DNA of 64,000 bases, taken from the NCBI GenBank assembly GCA_009760885.1, contig CM019709.1, positions 34,930,126 through 34,994,125 on the forward strand. Direction: 5' to 3'. This DNA is from Achatina immaculata. Taxonomy: Eukaryota > Mollusca > Gastropoda > Stylommatophora > Achatinidae. The position numbers were made by a program, and so were the translations under genes. Shown here piece after piece: positions 45,050 to 57,159 of this stretch (within the stretch, counting starts at the first letter, position 1; the number at the start of each line of letters is the position of its first letter). The notes below the pieces were generated by a model. The model was given only the letters and a program-made list of their open reading frames with translations. It was not told the DNA's origin and did no database searches.

Positions 45050-45225
45050 TTGGATCATCATACATAACTTTCCCAGAGAAATCTCTGGTGTCCATTTCTT
45101 GACGCCGGATTGACCACATTGCCGGCAGGTCCGATAAAAATTCAGCCGCCACGGGGGAAATCGAAACCCGGACCTTCTGGTCGATAGCTGAGTGCGCTAA
45201 TCACTGAACCATCCCCGTGCCCACA
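45050..45225 (-). mobile_element. tRNA-derived SINE (family 4), reverse
   Basis: Right end on the minus strand: cacggggatggttcagtgat, then tagcgcactcagc and gggtttcgat. The body (gccggcaggtccgataaaaa) lies to the left. Confidence 0.65.
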
Positions 45226-45248
45226 AACTACGAGAACAAATGCTGATA

Positions 45249-45254
<6 letters not shown>

Positions 45255-45289
<35 letters not shown>

Positions 45290-45290
45290 C
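45255..45290. repeat. (TC)n microsatellite
   Basis: About 17 dinucleotides. Confidence 0.95.
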
Positions 45291-45392
45291 TGCCTCACAA
45301 AACTATGGCTGAGACACATATAGACACTTTCACATTACTCTCTTGTGACATTCAAATGCAATGAAACATAATTTAATTTTTAAAAATTTAAT

Positions 45393-45396
<4 letters not shown>

Positions 45397-45449
<53 letters not shown>
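45397..45449. repeat. (TA)n microsatellite
   Basis: About 26 dinucleotides. Confidence 0.95.
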
Positions 45450-45450
<1 letters not shown>

Positions 45451-45764
45451 CGACACCTTTACTTTTTTCACAGTTGAAAATAAAAAACACTTTTCCTCCC
45501 AACTCTATGTCATCAATGTCAAACATAGACACTAAACGCAAAACAAATTTTAAAAAAAAAACACACACACACAAAAGGAGAATCACAACAACAGAAATGA
45601 TGTGTTTAAGAAGTACACCACATGTGACAAGAAAAAGACACAGTTAGAAATGACACTATAAGGGCAAAGGTTGAAGTAACATCTGTACTACACTACATCC
45701 AAGAACATCATGTCAAATGGCTTGTCCACATTATACAACTACCACCAGACATGATCTTCTTACA

Positions 45765-45885
45765 TCTTACATCCTTCCCGTGCCGTTAAACGTCACTTAG
45801 ATCTCGCATTGTAGTTTGCCAAGTTTTCCTGTTTTCGGCGAGCTTTTCAGTCTCATCAAGGGATTTTATGCCTACTAATTTTACA
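45765..45885 (-). mobile_element. LINE group C 3' tip, left arm of inverted pair
   Basis: cttcccgtgccgttaaacgt complement and the last 35 codons. Confidence 0.75.
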
Positions 45886-46138
45886 TACTTATGTAGGCCA
45901 TGTGATGAGAAAAAACAATCAGAAAATACCAAAACAAGCTATCAAGTGGAACACAACATCATAAGAAAAAGATGTCGTACACGTGAAAAGCTAAAGAGGA
46001 CATTGTAAGAGAACGGAGTTTAGCTGGCATAACATCCCTTGATGAAGTTGAAAGACTCGCCGAGAACAGGAAAACTTGGCAAACAGCTATGCGAGCCCTA
46101 TGTGACATTTAACTGCACGGGAAGGATGTAAGATGAAA
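45886..46138 (+). mobile_element. LINE group C 3' end, right arm of inverted pair
   Basis: VGHVMRKNNQKIPKQAIKWN then a decayed RKRCRTREKLKRTL region, ending cacgggaaggatgtaagatg. Confidence 0.8.
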
Positions 46139-46144
46139 GTAAGT

Positions 46145-46680
46145 AATGTTACCCCTCTTAACAATTTCCTCTTTAGAGTTTCTCGTGGTTGACCTCTTTT
46201 TCTTTGGCCTGTTGTGTTCCACTTGATAACTTGTTTTGGGAATCTCTGACTGTTTCTTCTCATAACGTGATCAGTATGTGTCCTTTCTTTTCTGATCACC
46301 CAATAGACAGGTTGTTGTTCTCATATCTGCCTTATCTCTGCTTTTTTTCTTGAATTTGTTCCACTTTATACCGAATATATCCTTAGGCATTTCATTTCAA
46401 GAGTCTAATTTGTTGTCTATTCCTTTAATTGTTTTCCATCTTTCACATGCATAAATGAGGATGGGATTGAATGATCATAGCTTGGTTTTTGCATTTACAA
46501 CTTTTGAGTGCCATATGTTCTCAAGATTCTTGAAGGTCAATGCTGTTTTTTCAAGTCTAATTCTAACTTCCTTTCTGGTGTCACCATCCTGATCTATGTA
46601 GCTGCCGAGGTACGCAGACTGGAGTACTTCTTCACCAGCTGTTCTTTCTGCTACATTTTTCCTTCTTGATTAACGGGAAG
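46145..46680 (-). mobile_element. LINE group C, 3' end
   Basis: NSQRFPKQVIKWNTTGQRKR and GQPRETLKRKLL, then back to the thumb (GDTRKEVRI equivalent). A D' tip joins it at 46681. Confidence 0.8.
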
Positions 46681-46905
46681 TATCATCATCATCAGGTGCC
46701 GTGCCGACTGGCGTTGGCTATTATGCTTCTCCAGAGTACACGATACTTCATGCAGGCCATCAGCTCAGTTGATGATCTCCTCTCACACCATCCCGTCAGA
46801 CTGTCCAGTATCATTTCTCTTGGTCTTCCTCTTGTTCTTCTTCCTTCTATTTTTCCTGTTGTTATAATATTTTCAATGTCCCCTCTTCTCATTGCATGTA
46901 TAGCA
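46681..46905 (-). mobile_element. LINE group D', 3' tip
   Basis: (CATC)n tail complement, then ENIITTGKIEGRRTRGRPRE and MILDSLTGWCERRSSTELMA. Confidence 0.85.
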
Positions 46906-47085
46906 GAGGAAACATTCACGCTAAGAATTGAAGGAAAACGAAGGAAGAGGCCGCCAACGCAAGAGATACAGGGAGGACATTACTTAGAGATATCTTAAGC
47001 ATCCCGTTACATGAAGCAAGGTCACCGAGCCCTATCTCGACAACACTTGAGGGTATCCGATGATGGAAACAAGACGAGACAAACT
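46906..47085 (+). mobile_element. LINE group G, C-terminal fragment
   Basis: agcagaggaaacattcacgc translates to AEETFTLRIEGKRRKRPPTQ. The nucleotide match is to the minus copy at 15055-15345. Confidence 0.5.
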
Positions 47086-47405
47086 TACATCCTCTAACAG
47101 TTTCCTACTCGCACGCCTCGTTGTTTCCAATTTATTACTAAATTTTAAGAAATATCATTTCTATGAACATCCGCTTATGGTTCAAGGAAAAAAAAAAACA
47201 TGACAAAAGGATCAATATAAAAAGTTGTATCCGCATCTCTGACGGAAAGAATTACTCACAACGAAACAATACACAACGAACACCTAAGCAAGTTTTCATC
47301 AACCAAACCAACATGTGTTTGTATTTTCAGCCCATAATGTTTTAGAATTTGCATTCACTATAAGAGGCGCGGGGGGGGGGGAGCAAAAGGAATAAAAAGA
47401 AAGAG
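47086..47405. other. Unassigned; G-run at 47369
   Basis: Nothing recognised. Confidence 0.4.
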
Positions 47406-47409
47406 AACG

Positions 47410-48068
47410 AGAAAAAAAATGAATTTAAAAAGAAAGAAAGAAAGAAAGAACAAACGAGAAAGAAAACGGAAGGAAATAAAATAAAGCAGAAAGATAGAAA
47501 CTGAAACTGGAAGAAAAAAGGAAGGGAGGGAACAGAAAGAAACTGTAACAGAAAGGAAGAAAGAAATTAAAACAAAAAGGAAGAAAGGAACTAAAACAGA
47601 AATAAAGAGAAAAAAATTAAAGAAATTAAAACAGAAAGGAAGAAATGAATTAAAACAGAAAGGAAGAAAGGAATTAAAACAGAAAGGAAGAAATAAACTA
47701 AAACAGAAATAAAGGGGGAAAAAATGAAAGAAATTAAAACAGAAAGGAAGGAAGGAATTAAAGAAATAAAGAAATTAAAGCAGAGGGAAAGAAAATAGTT
47801 AATATAGAAAGGAAGAAAGAAATTAAAACAGAAAAGAAGAAAGAAATTAAAACAGAAAGGAAAAAAGAAATTAAAGAGGAAAGGAAGAAATAAATTAATA
47901 CAGAAAGGAAGAAAGAAATTAAAACAGAAAGGAAGAAAGGAACTAAACAGACATAAAGGGAACAAATGAAAGAAATTAAAAGAGAAAGAATGAAAGAAAC
48001 TAAAACAGAAAGAAAGAAAGAAGGAAATAAATTACAACGAAGAAGGAAAGAAAGAAAGTAAGAAAAGA
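47410..48068. repeat. Polypurine (GAAA/GGAAGAAA)n tract
   Basis: About 650 bp almost free of pyrimidines except isolated t and c in units such as aggaagaaagaaattaaaac. The minus-strand frames are Phe/Leu/Ser artefacts. Confidence 0.93.
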
Positions 48069-48096
48069 GCGAAAGAAACACAGACAGCTACCTTAC

Positions 48097-48140
48097 CTTT
48101 CAGCTTCAGAAATTCCAGCAGTTGAAAAGAAAACGTCCAT
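48097..48140 (-). other. Possible upstream exon with strong splice donor
   Basis: An ATG in good context (A at -3, G at +4) at 48140 opens MDVFFSTAGISEAE and runs into GAAAG|gtaagg. The end phase is 2, which does not match the exon at 30899 or a direct join to 35522, so it could only be a 5'-UTR exon or belong to another transcript. It sits next to unique sequence, just outside the polypurine tract. Speculative. Confidence 0.2.
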
Positions 48141-48499
48141 TTTTGTTTCCCAAAGGATTACTTTGGTAAAGTAGGTGATGAAGAAAAGTCGCTGTAGATA
48201 AAAGTTATCTGACAAGGCAAGGAACACTGTTGTTTCATTATGAGGCTTTATTATATATTTTAAAACAAGGAATTTGTTATTCTATTCATTTTTATTATAT
48301 CTATGATTTGACTTCATTATCTGCATAGACGGTACTCAGAAATCTTCAGTTGTTTAGCCACATGCAAAACCTATGTAAGAGTAATGTGATATTTGGACGG
48401 AACACATAATGATCAATCTCTTCGGCAGATATCACAACATCAAACGTGAAACAACCAGAACTTCATTCAAACAATTAGCCCACACGGTGAGAGCAACAG

Positions 48500-48700
48500 C
48501 TGAAACAATATCGCTCACCAATGAAACTGATTATGGCTGACAACCCGGGCCAATCATATTGATTTTAACGGCGCGTGTTCCGGTAACCTCGGGCCAACCA
48601 GCAGGCGCGTTTCATCCCACGTGTCAGGGTAATCCATTATTCAATGTAACCATCTGCGGTTCGGTCTGTCGCTAAGATGTCAGCTGGCCAGTGACATAGT
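48500..48700. promoter_or_regulatory. Unique GC-richer stretch, possible promoter
   Basis: This non-repetitive stretch contains a CCAAT pentamer (gggccaatca), GC-rich ggcgcgtg, a second ccaacc site and an E-box-like cccacgtgtc, all unlike the surrounding AT-rich repeats. It lies upstream (minus sense) of the possible exon at 48.1 kb. No TATA box is evident. The motifs are short, so the assignment is weak. Confidence 0.2.
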
Positions 48701-48797
48701 CTTACATTATATCGTTTCTTTCTTCTTCATTCGTGAAATAAAAAAAATATATTGATCTCAGCGATTAAGTGTTTGTTCCTTTCAACGTAAAAGAAGT

Positions 48798-48813
48798 TTA
48801 TGCCTGAAATTCT

Positions 48814-48845
<32 letters not shown>

Positions 48846-49130
48846 TGTGTTAAAATGCTGGGTCATGCTAAATCGGAAGCCGTGTCGTCAGAATAAAGAA
48901 GCCCCATAGGTCTCTCCAGGTCCTCGCGACAGCCCCACAGCTTCTGCCTCAGGTCCGTCTTCTGTAGCCAGGTCTGACTTTGTAGGTCAATGAATGCTGG
49001 AAATTCTTGCAGCACGTGCTCTTGGGTTTGTGCTCCAGTCTCACAGGAGCATGCGTAAACGTGAGACATTCTGAGTCCCGCGGGGCAGGTGGCTCAGTAG
49101 TGTGCAGTGGTTGAAATTCTCCGGAATATT
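48798..49130 (-). mobile_element. LINE end (CR1/Jockey-like) with (GAA)n tail
   Basis: Minus-sense CSCETGAQTQEHVLQEFPAF and TDLRQKLWGCREDL: the C-x-C-x-TxEHVL-x-P and LRxKLWG pattern found at the C terminus of many non-LTR ORF2 proteins. The (CTT)n at 48807-48845 is its tail. Confidence 0.7.
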
Positions 49131-49142
49131 CTGGCACCTTCT

Positions 49143-49745
49143 TCATCATCTTCTTCTTCTTCTTCTTCTTCTTCTTCTTCAGCTATCCGAACCATTAAGC
49201 CTCATTGCTGCAGATAAAGTTCGCCTTCATTCCTCTCTATTCCTAATCTTCTCTCTCCAGTTGGTGACACCAATTTCTTTTATATCCCCTTCTTTGCTGT
49301 CTTTCCATTTCTGTCCTGGTCTACCCCTTGGTCTTGTTTCCCTCATCTCTTGTACATACATCATTTTCGTTTGTCTGTTCTCTTCTATTCTTTCTACATG
49401 GTCCAACCAGCGTAGTCTGTTTAGTTTCAAGACATTTATAATTTGTTGGGATTTAAACAAGGTTTTCAATTCAGTGTTCTTTCTAGCTCTCCATTCTGCA
49501 CTGTTGGTATCCTTTATTGGCCCAAAGACTCTTCTTAGGATCTTGTTCTCAAAGATCTGCAATTGTTGTTCATCTTTCTGTGTTGTACTTCACATTTCTG
49601 ATCCATACATGACGGCTGGTCTTATTATAATTTTGTAGATTGTTATTTTGGTGTTTTGGGACAGGATTTTTGGATTTTAACAGGTGTTGCAAGGCGACGT
49701 ATATTTTAGTCCCTATCTATACTATATTTCTGGAACCGCCTCTGA
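49143..49745 (-). mobile_element. LINE group B, 3' half with (GAA)n tail
   Basis: [40 protein letters not shown]-type segment, and GRPGQKWKDSKEGDIKEIGV. The (CTT)n at 49143-49180 is the tail. Confidence 0.88.
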
Positions 49746-49779
49746 CAATAATTGTGAAACAAAAACATTTCAAAATGTA

Positions 49780-50195
49780 TTTACATTTTAAATCCTTTCC
49801 GTGCCGTTAAACGTCACATAGGGCGTGCATGGTAGTTCGCCAAGTTTTCCTATTTTCGGCGAGATTTTCAACCTCAGCAAGGGACTTTATGCCTACTAAT
49901 TTGGCACCTCTTAACAATGTCCTCTTTAGAGTTTCACGTGGTCGAACTCTTTTACTTCGGCCTGTTGTGTTCCACTTGATAGCTTGTTTTGGGACTCTCT
50001 GACTGTTTCTTCTTATCACGTGACCGACATACTGTCCATCTCCTTTTCCTGATCACCCATGAGACTGATTGTTGTTCGCTCATCTGCCTTATCTCTGGGT
50101 TGCTCTTGAATTCATTCCACTTTATACCGAGTATTTTCCTGAGGCATTTGTTTCAAAAGAGTCTAATGTGTTGTCCATTTCTTATTTTATTAGCA
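49780..50195 (-). mobile_element. LINE group C, 3' end
   Basis: RRNSQRVPKQAIKWNTTGRS then [20 protein letters not shown] and LHALCDV-like end, with the tail at the left. Confidence 0.85.
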
Positions 50196-50635
50196 TTTTA
50201 TTTCGCATTTTATTCCAGCATAAAAAAAATGTAACAAGGCTTTCCCGTCGCCTTGCAGATGGCACTCTTATCGTAAATCTCAGCCTCGGTACGATACTGT
50301 ATAATTGATGCATCCACGGTACAGATCTTGAGCATTATGGAGAACTAAGCAAGGAGACAAAGCGTGAAAGATAATAAATATTCGTATCAATAATTCACAA
50401 AGTGGGACGTGAAATACTGAAAGTTGTCAGAGAAATACACCGAATTCTCTGATTTTCCTGCGTGATATCTCACGTTCACCTGAATCCTTGGACCCTGCGG
50501 AAAGGCAGGGTCGGGTCCCTCGAGGGGCGGTTACTTTCTGTCTTTTTGTCTTAAATAAGGAAAATGGAGGGGGTCGGGTCGTGGGGCGGGGGAGGAAAGG
50601 ACCTGGGGGGGGAGTCATTTAAAAAAAACTAGAGG
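50196..50635. other. Unassigned; G/C-rich at 50490-50610
   Basis: cttgcagatggcactcttat and a GGGGGT-rich stretch. Nothing recognised. Confidence 0.4.
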
Positions 50636-50637
<2 letters not shown>

Positions 50638-50709
<72 letters not shown>

Positions 50710-50900
50710 GTCTATCTGTCTGTCTGTCTGTCTGTCTGTCCATCTATCTATCTATCTGTCTGTCTGTCTGTCTGTCTGTTCGCCCCTTCGTCCAACTGTC
50801 TGTTTGTCCATCCATCCATCCATCCCTCCATCCATCCATCCATCCATGCATCAGTGCGTCCGTCCGTCTGTCCGTCTGCCTGTCTGTCTGTCTGTTTGTC
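50638..50900. repeat. Compound microsatellite (TATC)n-(TGTC)n-(CCAT)n-(CCGT/CTGT)n
   Basis: Four tetramer types pass one into the next over about 260 bp. Confidence 0.96.
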
Positions 50901-51370
50901 CTTTCATTAGGCGTGTAAATTCTCTTAATGTTAAAAAAAAAACAAATTTGGAGCTGATCGCTTACATTGTACTTCTGTCTATGGAAGACACAAAAATCAA
51001 GAATACTAGATGCTAACTAGCAACAAAACTAATCCAGTATGTTAAATACACCATTTCGATTTACGCAGAAAGGAAAAACTTAAATCACTAATAAAAGTCC
51101 CTCCCCTTTCAGAAGCCGAACAAACTACACCTTGATGCTGGATAAAATTTTTGTGAATTTTGGATGGCTTGTGCTCTCGATATCGATACAGCAAAACTGT
51201 ATTCGTTTGTTTCTGTATAGATAATTTGTATTTGGATATTTCCTGGTAACAGAAATACGTTTGTTTACTTCCTCATTTCTGTCATGTACCTCTTTTGTTT
51301 CTTTATACCTAAAGACATATTTGTATCTGTTCATCTGTCTATGGAGTGTAGGCGCTGTCCGTTCTAGCTG
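50901..51370. other. Unassigned sequence
   Basis: Nothing recognised. Confidence 0.4.
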
Positions 51371-51374
51371 ATAT

Positions 51375-51612
51375 GCTTGTGTCATTCATTCATTCATTCA
51401 TTTGCATGTCCCTTGCGGAACTTTGCCTCCCTTTACTCCTGTAGGCCTCTCGGTTGTGAGCAAGATGGCCTGCTGCTGATGCATCCATTTGAAGATCATC
51501 AACGATGTCTTGCAGCCATCTTCGCCTTGGTCTTCCTCTCTTTCTTTTTCCCATTATGTACCCTTCCAAGACGGTCTTCTCTAGATTATCATGACGTTTA
51601 ATGTGTCCAAAA
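51375..51612 (-). mobile_element. LINE group A, 3' end
   Basis: (CATT)n tail complement, then [40 protein letters not shown] and [13 protein letters not shown]. Confidence 0.9.
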
Positions 51613-51700
51613 TGTGTCAGGGGTGGCAAATCATAGCTGACCAAGACCCTGTCCCATCTCTTCCTTGGTAACCTCCCCCCCCCCCTCCCCAGCATCGTGT
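51613..51700 (-). repeat. Dispersed repeat R1, fragment
   Basis: tgtcaggggtggcaaatcat and ctgaccaagaccctgtccc follow the group A element directly. Confidence 0.6.
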
Positions 51701-51899
51701 GAGAGATGAGATAAATGACGACTGTGGTAAAACTGGTTCTCTTAACGAAAGTAAAGATGAAGATGCAAGGTTCAGTTTTAGAAAAAACATCGAAAGAGTG
51801 AGGAAAGTGGGAAGAAACACACGTGAAGAGCATGCAACCATCCAATATTCTGGCAAAAAGCTTTTATCAGGATCAGGCACAAAAACAACACTACAAGAA

Positions 51900-51960
51900 A
51901 CATGGAAGAGAAACATGGATGAGAAACATGGATGAGAAACATGGATGAGAAACATGGACG
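51900..51960. repeat. 13-bp repeat (atgagaaacatgg), 4 copies
   Basis: Direct copies just left of the large CA-rich array. Confidence 0.8.
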
Positions 51961-52004
51961 TGCCTTTGTTGCTCTTCTCCTAGTAGGAAGAACGGGAACA
52001 AAAT

Positions 52005-54890
52005 GCCACACACTACCACTCACACCTATACACTCACACACACTAGCACTCACACCTATACACTCACACACACTAGCACTAACACTTATACACTCACAAA
52101 CACTAGCACTCACACCTATACACTCACACACACTAGCACTAACACTTATACACTCACACACACTAGCACTAACACTTATACACTAACACACACTAGCACT
52201 CACACCTATCCACTGACACATACTAGAACTCACACCTATACACTTACATACACTAGCACTCACACTTGTACACTCACACACACTAGCACTCACACCTGTA
52301 CACTCACACACACTAGCACTCACACCTATACACTCACACACACTAGAACTCACACCTACACACTCACACACACTAGCATTCACACCTATACACTCACACA
52401 CACTAGCACTCACCCCTACACACTCAAAAGCAATCACATTTATACACTCACACCTATACACTCACACACATTAGCACTCACAATTACACACTCACAAACA
52501 CTAGCACTCACACCTATACACTCACACACATTAGCACTCACACTTACACACTCACACACACTAGCACTCAGACCTATACACTCACACACATCAGCACTCA
52601 CATCTATACACTCACACACACCAGCACTCACACCTATACACTCACACACACAAACACTCACATCTATACACTCACACACAGCAGCACTCACACCTATACA
52701 CTCACACATACCAGCACTCACACCTACACACTCACAAACGCTACAACTCACACCTATACACTCACACACACCAGCACTCACATCTATACACTCACACATC
52801 AGCACTCACACCAACACACTCAAACATATCAGCACTCATACCAACATACTCAAACACATCAGCACTCACACCAACACACTCAAACATATCAACACACACC
52901 AACACACTCAGACATATCAACACATACACACCACCACACTCACACATATAATAGCACTCACACCAACATATTCAAACATATCAACACACACACTCAAACA
53001 TATCAACACACACACCAACACTCTCAAACATATCAACACTCACACCAACATGCTCAAACATATCAGCACTCACACCAACACACTCAAGCATATCAACACA
53101 CACCAACACACTCAAAAATATCAACACACACGAACATACACACCAGCAATCACACGAACATACTCAAAAATATCAATACACACACACCAACACACTCAAA
53201 CATATCAATACACACACACACCAACACACTCAAACATGTCAACACACACACCAACACACTCAAACATATCAACACACATACATCAACACACACACCAGCA
53301 CTCACATCAACATACTCAAAAAAATCAACACACACACGAACACACACTCCAGCACTCACACCAACACACTCAAACATATCAACACACACACCAAGATACT
53401 CAAAAAAATCAACACACACACGAACACACACTCCAGCACTCACACCAACATACTCAAAAATATCAATACACACACACCAACACACTCAAATATATCAACA
53501 CACACACACACCAACACACTCAAACATGTCAATACACACACACCAACACACTCAAACATGTCAACACAAGCACAAACACACTCAAACATATCAACACACA
53601 TACATCAACACACATACCAGCACTCACACCAACATACTCAAAAATATCAATACACACACACCAACACACTCAAACATGTCAACACACACATACCAACACA
53701 CTCAAATATATCAACACATACACCAACACACTCAAACATATCAACACACACATACCAACACACTCAAACATATCAACACAAACACACACACCAGCACTCA
53801 CACCAACACACTCAAACATATCAACACATACACCAACACACACATCAGCACTCACATCAACACGCTGAAAAATAGGAGCACCCACACCAACCCACTGAAA
53901 AATATCAGCACTCACACCAACACACTGAAAAATATGAGCACTCACACCAACACACACACCAGCACTCACACCAACACACTCAAAAATATCATTACTCACA
54001 TCAACACACAAACCAGCACTGACACCAACACACTCAAATATATCAATACACACACACCAACACACACACCAGCACTCACACCAACACAATCAAACACGTC
54101 AACACACACACCACCACACACACCAGCACTCACACCAACACACTCAATCATATCAACACACACACCAACACACACATCAACACTCACACCAACACATTCA
54201 AAAATATCAGCACTGATACCAACACGCTGAAAAATATGAGCATTCACATCAGCACACTGAAAAATATGAGCACTCACACCAACACACTCAAAAATATCAA
54301 CACACACACCAACACACACCAGCACTCACACCAACACACTCAAACATATCAACACATACACCAACAAACACACCAGCACTCACACCAACACGCTCAAATA
54401 TATCAACACACACACCAACACACACACCAGCACTCACACCAACACACTCAAACATCAACACATACACCAACACACACACCAGCACTCACACCAACACACT
54501 CAAAATATCTGCACACACACCAACACACTCAAACATATCAACACACACACCAACACACTCAAATATATCAACACACACACCAACACACTCAAACATATCA
54601 ACACACACACCAGCACTCGCACCAACACACTCAATCATATCAACACACACACCAGCACTCACACCAACACACTCAAACATACCAACATACACACCAGCAC
54701 TCACACCAACACACTCAAACATATCAACACACACACCAACACACTCAAAAATATAAACACACACACCAACACACACATCAGCACTAACAGCAACACACTC
54801 AAAAATATCAGCACTCACACCAACACACTAAAAAATATCAGCACTCACACCAACACACACATCAGCACTCACACCAACACACAAACTCAT
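52005..54890. repeat. 2.9-kb CA-rich minisatellite, two unit types
   Basis: 52005-52800: 30-bp unit cactcacacctatacactca plus cacacactag. 52800-54890: units built from ccaacacactcaaacatatc plus aacacacaca. The plus strand is nearly free of G. Unit length divisible by three gives a 621-codon ORF (52003-53868) of Thr/His/Tyr repeats. Not a gene. Confidence 0.95.
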
Positions 54891-54899
54891 GAAACAATG

Positions 54900-55440
54900 A
54901 CGCGAACCCCCCACCCCCTCTCCCTCACCCTCTATTCCCCCCCCCCCCCAATTTATTTCTAATGGATCTCAACCTAATGGAGAGAATTTTTAACAGCCAA
55001 TGCAATATTCATGCATCTCTGTCAGGGACCCGTAACTCTTGTTACAGAATCCGGGCCCGCAGGTTTATTTGCCCTTGTCAGCTATATCAAATATTTATAA
55101 GACTATCTCAACCGATTCTTTTATTCGCCACAGAAAAGCGTTGCTCATACATTTTATGCAAACCTCCCAAGTTAATTTCTCTCTTGGGTGTAGACAGTTT
55201 TTCACGTAAACGTCATTTATACAGAAAGGATAAAAAGTGAAGAATCGGAGTTTGAAGAAATTTACGACAGCAGATAACGAAACCACAAACGTGCGCATGG
55301 GTGAAAATGTTACTGTTCAAATATTTTGGAGTAAAAGAGTAATATAGTAGGAATGTTAAGTGCGTGTATATAAAAATGTTTCCATTGTTTTCCATCATCA
55401 CCATCCTGTGCCGTGAAGAAGTTCCCTTGATAGGTTTATA
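54900..55440. other. Unassigned; C-runs at 54905 and 54939
   Basis: A D'-like scrap catcaccatcctgtgccgtg at 55395-55415. No gene recognised. Confidence 0.4.
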
Positions 55441-55505
55441 GTAAGACAGTAAATGAAGACAGTAAATGAAGACAGTAAATGAAGGCAGTAAATGAAGGCA
55501 GTATG
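55441..55505. repeat. 14-bp repeat (gacagtaaatgaag)
   Basis: Four to five copies. Confidence 0.85.
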
Positions 55506-55639
55506 ACAACATTAGATGTACAGCTTGGACTTAAAGATAATAATAACAACTCTAGGATACATTCTGACAATAATCATGTCCTACAAGCCCCTAGTGGTAC
55601 CAAACACAGGAGACTCAACATTTCATAGCGTGTTAAGCA

Positions 55640-55905
55640 ATTTGTAATGGTTAATATGAGGGTGATGGATCTTTGAGTGAGGCTGATATTGGTTAACATG
55701 AGGGTGATGGATCTTTGAGTGAGGCTGATGATGGTTAACATGAAGGTGATGGATCTTTGAGTGAGGCTGATGATGGTTAACATGAGGCTGATGGATCTTT
55801 CAGTGAGGCTGATGATGGTTAACATGAGGGTGATGGATCTTTGAGTGAGGCTGGTAATGGTTATCTTGAGGGTGATGGATCTTTGAGTGAGGCTGATGAA
55901 GGTAC
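55640..55905. repeat. 42-bp minisatellite, 6 copies
   Basis: Unit ggttaacatgagggtgatgg plus atctttgagtgaggctgatg plus at. Confidence 0.93.
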
Positions 55906-56159
55906 CAATTACTGGTCAAACAGACACGAATACAAATACACTGGCAGGAGAAAACACAGGCCAATGGTTCAGACACGAGAAAACGAAATATGAAGACATT
56001 TTATCTGCTTTAAGTTATAAGTTAAAGGATCGTCTAACACACAACCGCTGATGAGTCAAGGGTCCAGTGTATCTTACCTTTCTCACAAACAAACAAAAAC
56101 TCAAACACATTTCTTTTTCTTCCTTCAGTTATTTCTTTTTTCACTGAGAATAGTTTTCA

Positions 56160-56372
56160 TGATAATCTTGAGAATACCGTCTTGGAAGGGTACATAATGG
56201 GAAAAAGAAAGAGAGGAAGACCAAGGCGAAGATGGCTGCAAAAACATCGTTGATGATCTGCAAATGCATGCATCAGCAGCAGACCATCTTGCTCACAACC
56301 GAGAGGAGTACAGGAGTGCTGTTAGGGAGGCAAAGTTCCGCAAGGGACATGCAAATGAATGAATGAATGATA
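56160..56372 (+). mobile_element. LINE group A, 3' end
   Basis: [45 protein letters not shown] and KFRKGHANE, with an (ATGA)n tail. Confidence 0.88.
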
Positions 56373-56374
56373 GT

Positions 56375-56575
56375 TTTTCATACATAGGATACAGAAAACG
56401 AGGAAGACTTAGACTTACACGGAGACGAGAAATTATGACAGTGCTCAGAGACATGGGTTAGTAGATAATTATTCCAGGAACAGGGATGACTGAAGAGGCT
56501 TTATCCGCGGCCTATGCTCTCAAGAGAGTGAAAGGTGATGATGATGATGATGATGATCATGATCATGATGATAGT
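56375..56575 (+). mobile_element. LINE group F, 3' end with (GAT)n tail
   Basis: cgaggaagacttagacttac, aattatgacagtgctcagag and ggcctatgctctcaagagag, then (GAT)n at 56536-56572. Confidence 0.82.
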
Positions 56576-57155
56576 TGTCATTACTGTATTACTCTTATTC
56601 TAGACATGATCGAATTAGGAGAGAAAATCAAACAGTCGTGACAAGTTGAAAATTACGCGCTGATCATAACCCACAGAAGATGAAACAATAAAACACATTC
56701 CCAATGGCTGATGGGTAGTTTGAACACACACAGCGCAGCACTTTGCCCTTAGTCTAAACGAAGCCACGATCAAATAAACACGAAACGCTCCACTGCGGGA
56801 TTGCACCATTGATGAACAACGCGCTGTAGTAAGATCTCTTTAATTAACCCTGTTCTTTATCTGCAGTTTAAAAGAGAAGAAAACTATTTCTCAAACTACT
56901 CTTAATTTTCGTGACTAGAATTCTCTTCAATTTTTTTTTCATGCATATTTAGAAATTGATTGAAGATATTGATCAACAGAAACAAACATACATGTTGCAC
57001 ACTATTCAGCTGTTAGTCTCGAAAGCTAAAATAACATTAACATCGTTCCTTTTATGTGGCAAAGAAGACATATGTAACGAGAAGTTTTCTTTGATCTTAT
57101 TATGCTGAAGATAAATTACCTAGTCTCCAGGAACTGTTTGTCATTATCTTGATTT
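56576..57155. other. Unassigned sequence
   Basis: The minus ORF 56615-56809 has no recognised family. Nothing else seen. Confidence 0.4.
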
Positions 57156-57159
57156 TTAG

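Noticed and set aside
47591..48081. Phe/Leu-rich minus frames resembling transmembrane proteins
   Set aside because: Translation of the polypurine tract's complement.
52003..53868. A 621-codon open frame, the longest in the window
   Set aside because: Lies wholly in a CA-rich tandem array with unit length divisible by three. The product is Thr/His/Tyr/Ser repeats; opposite-strand frames are equally open.
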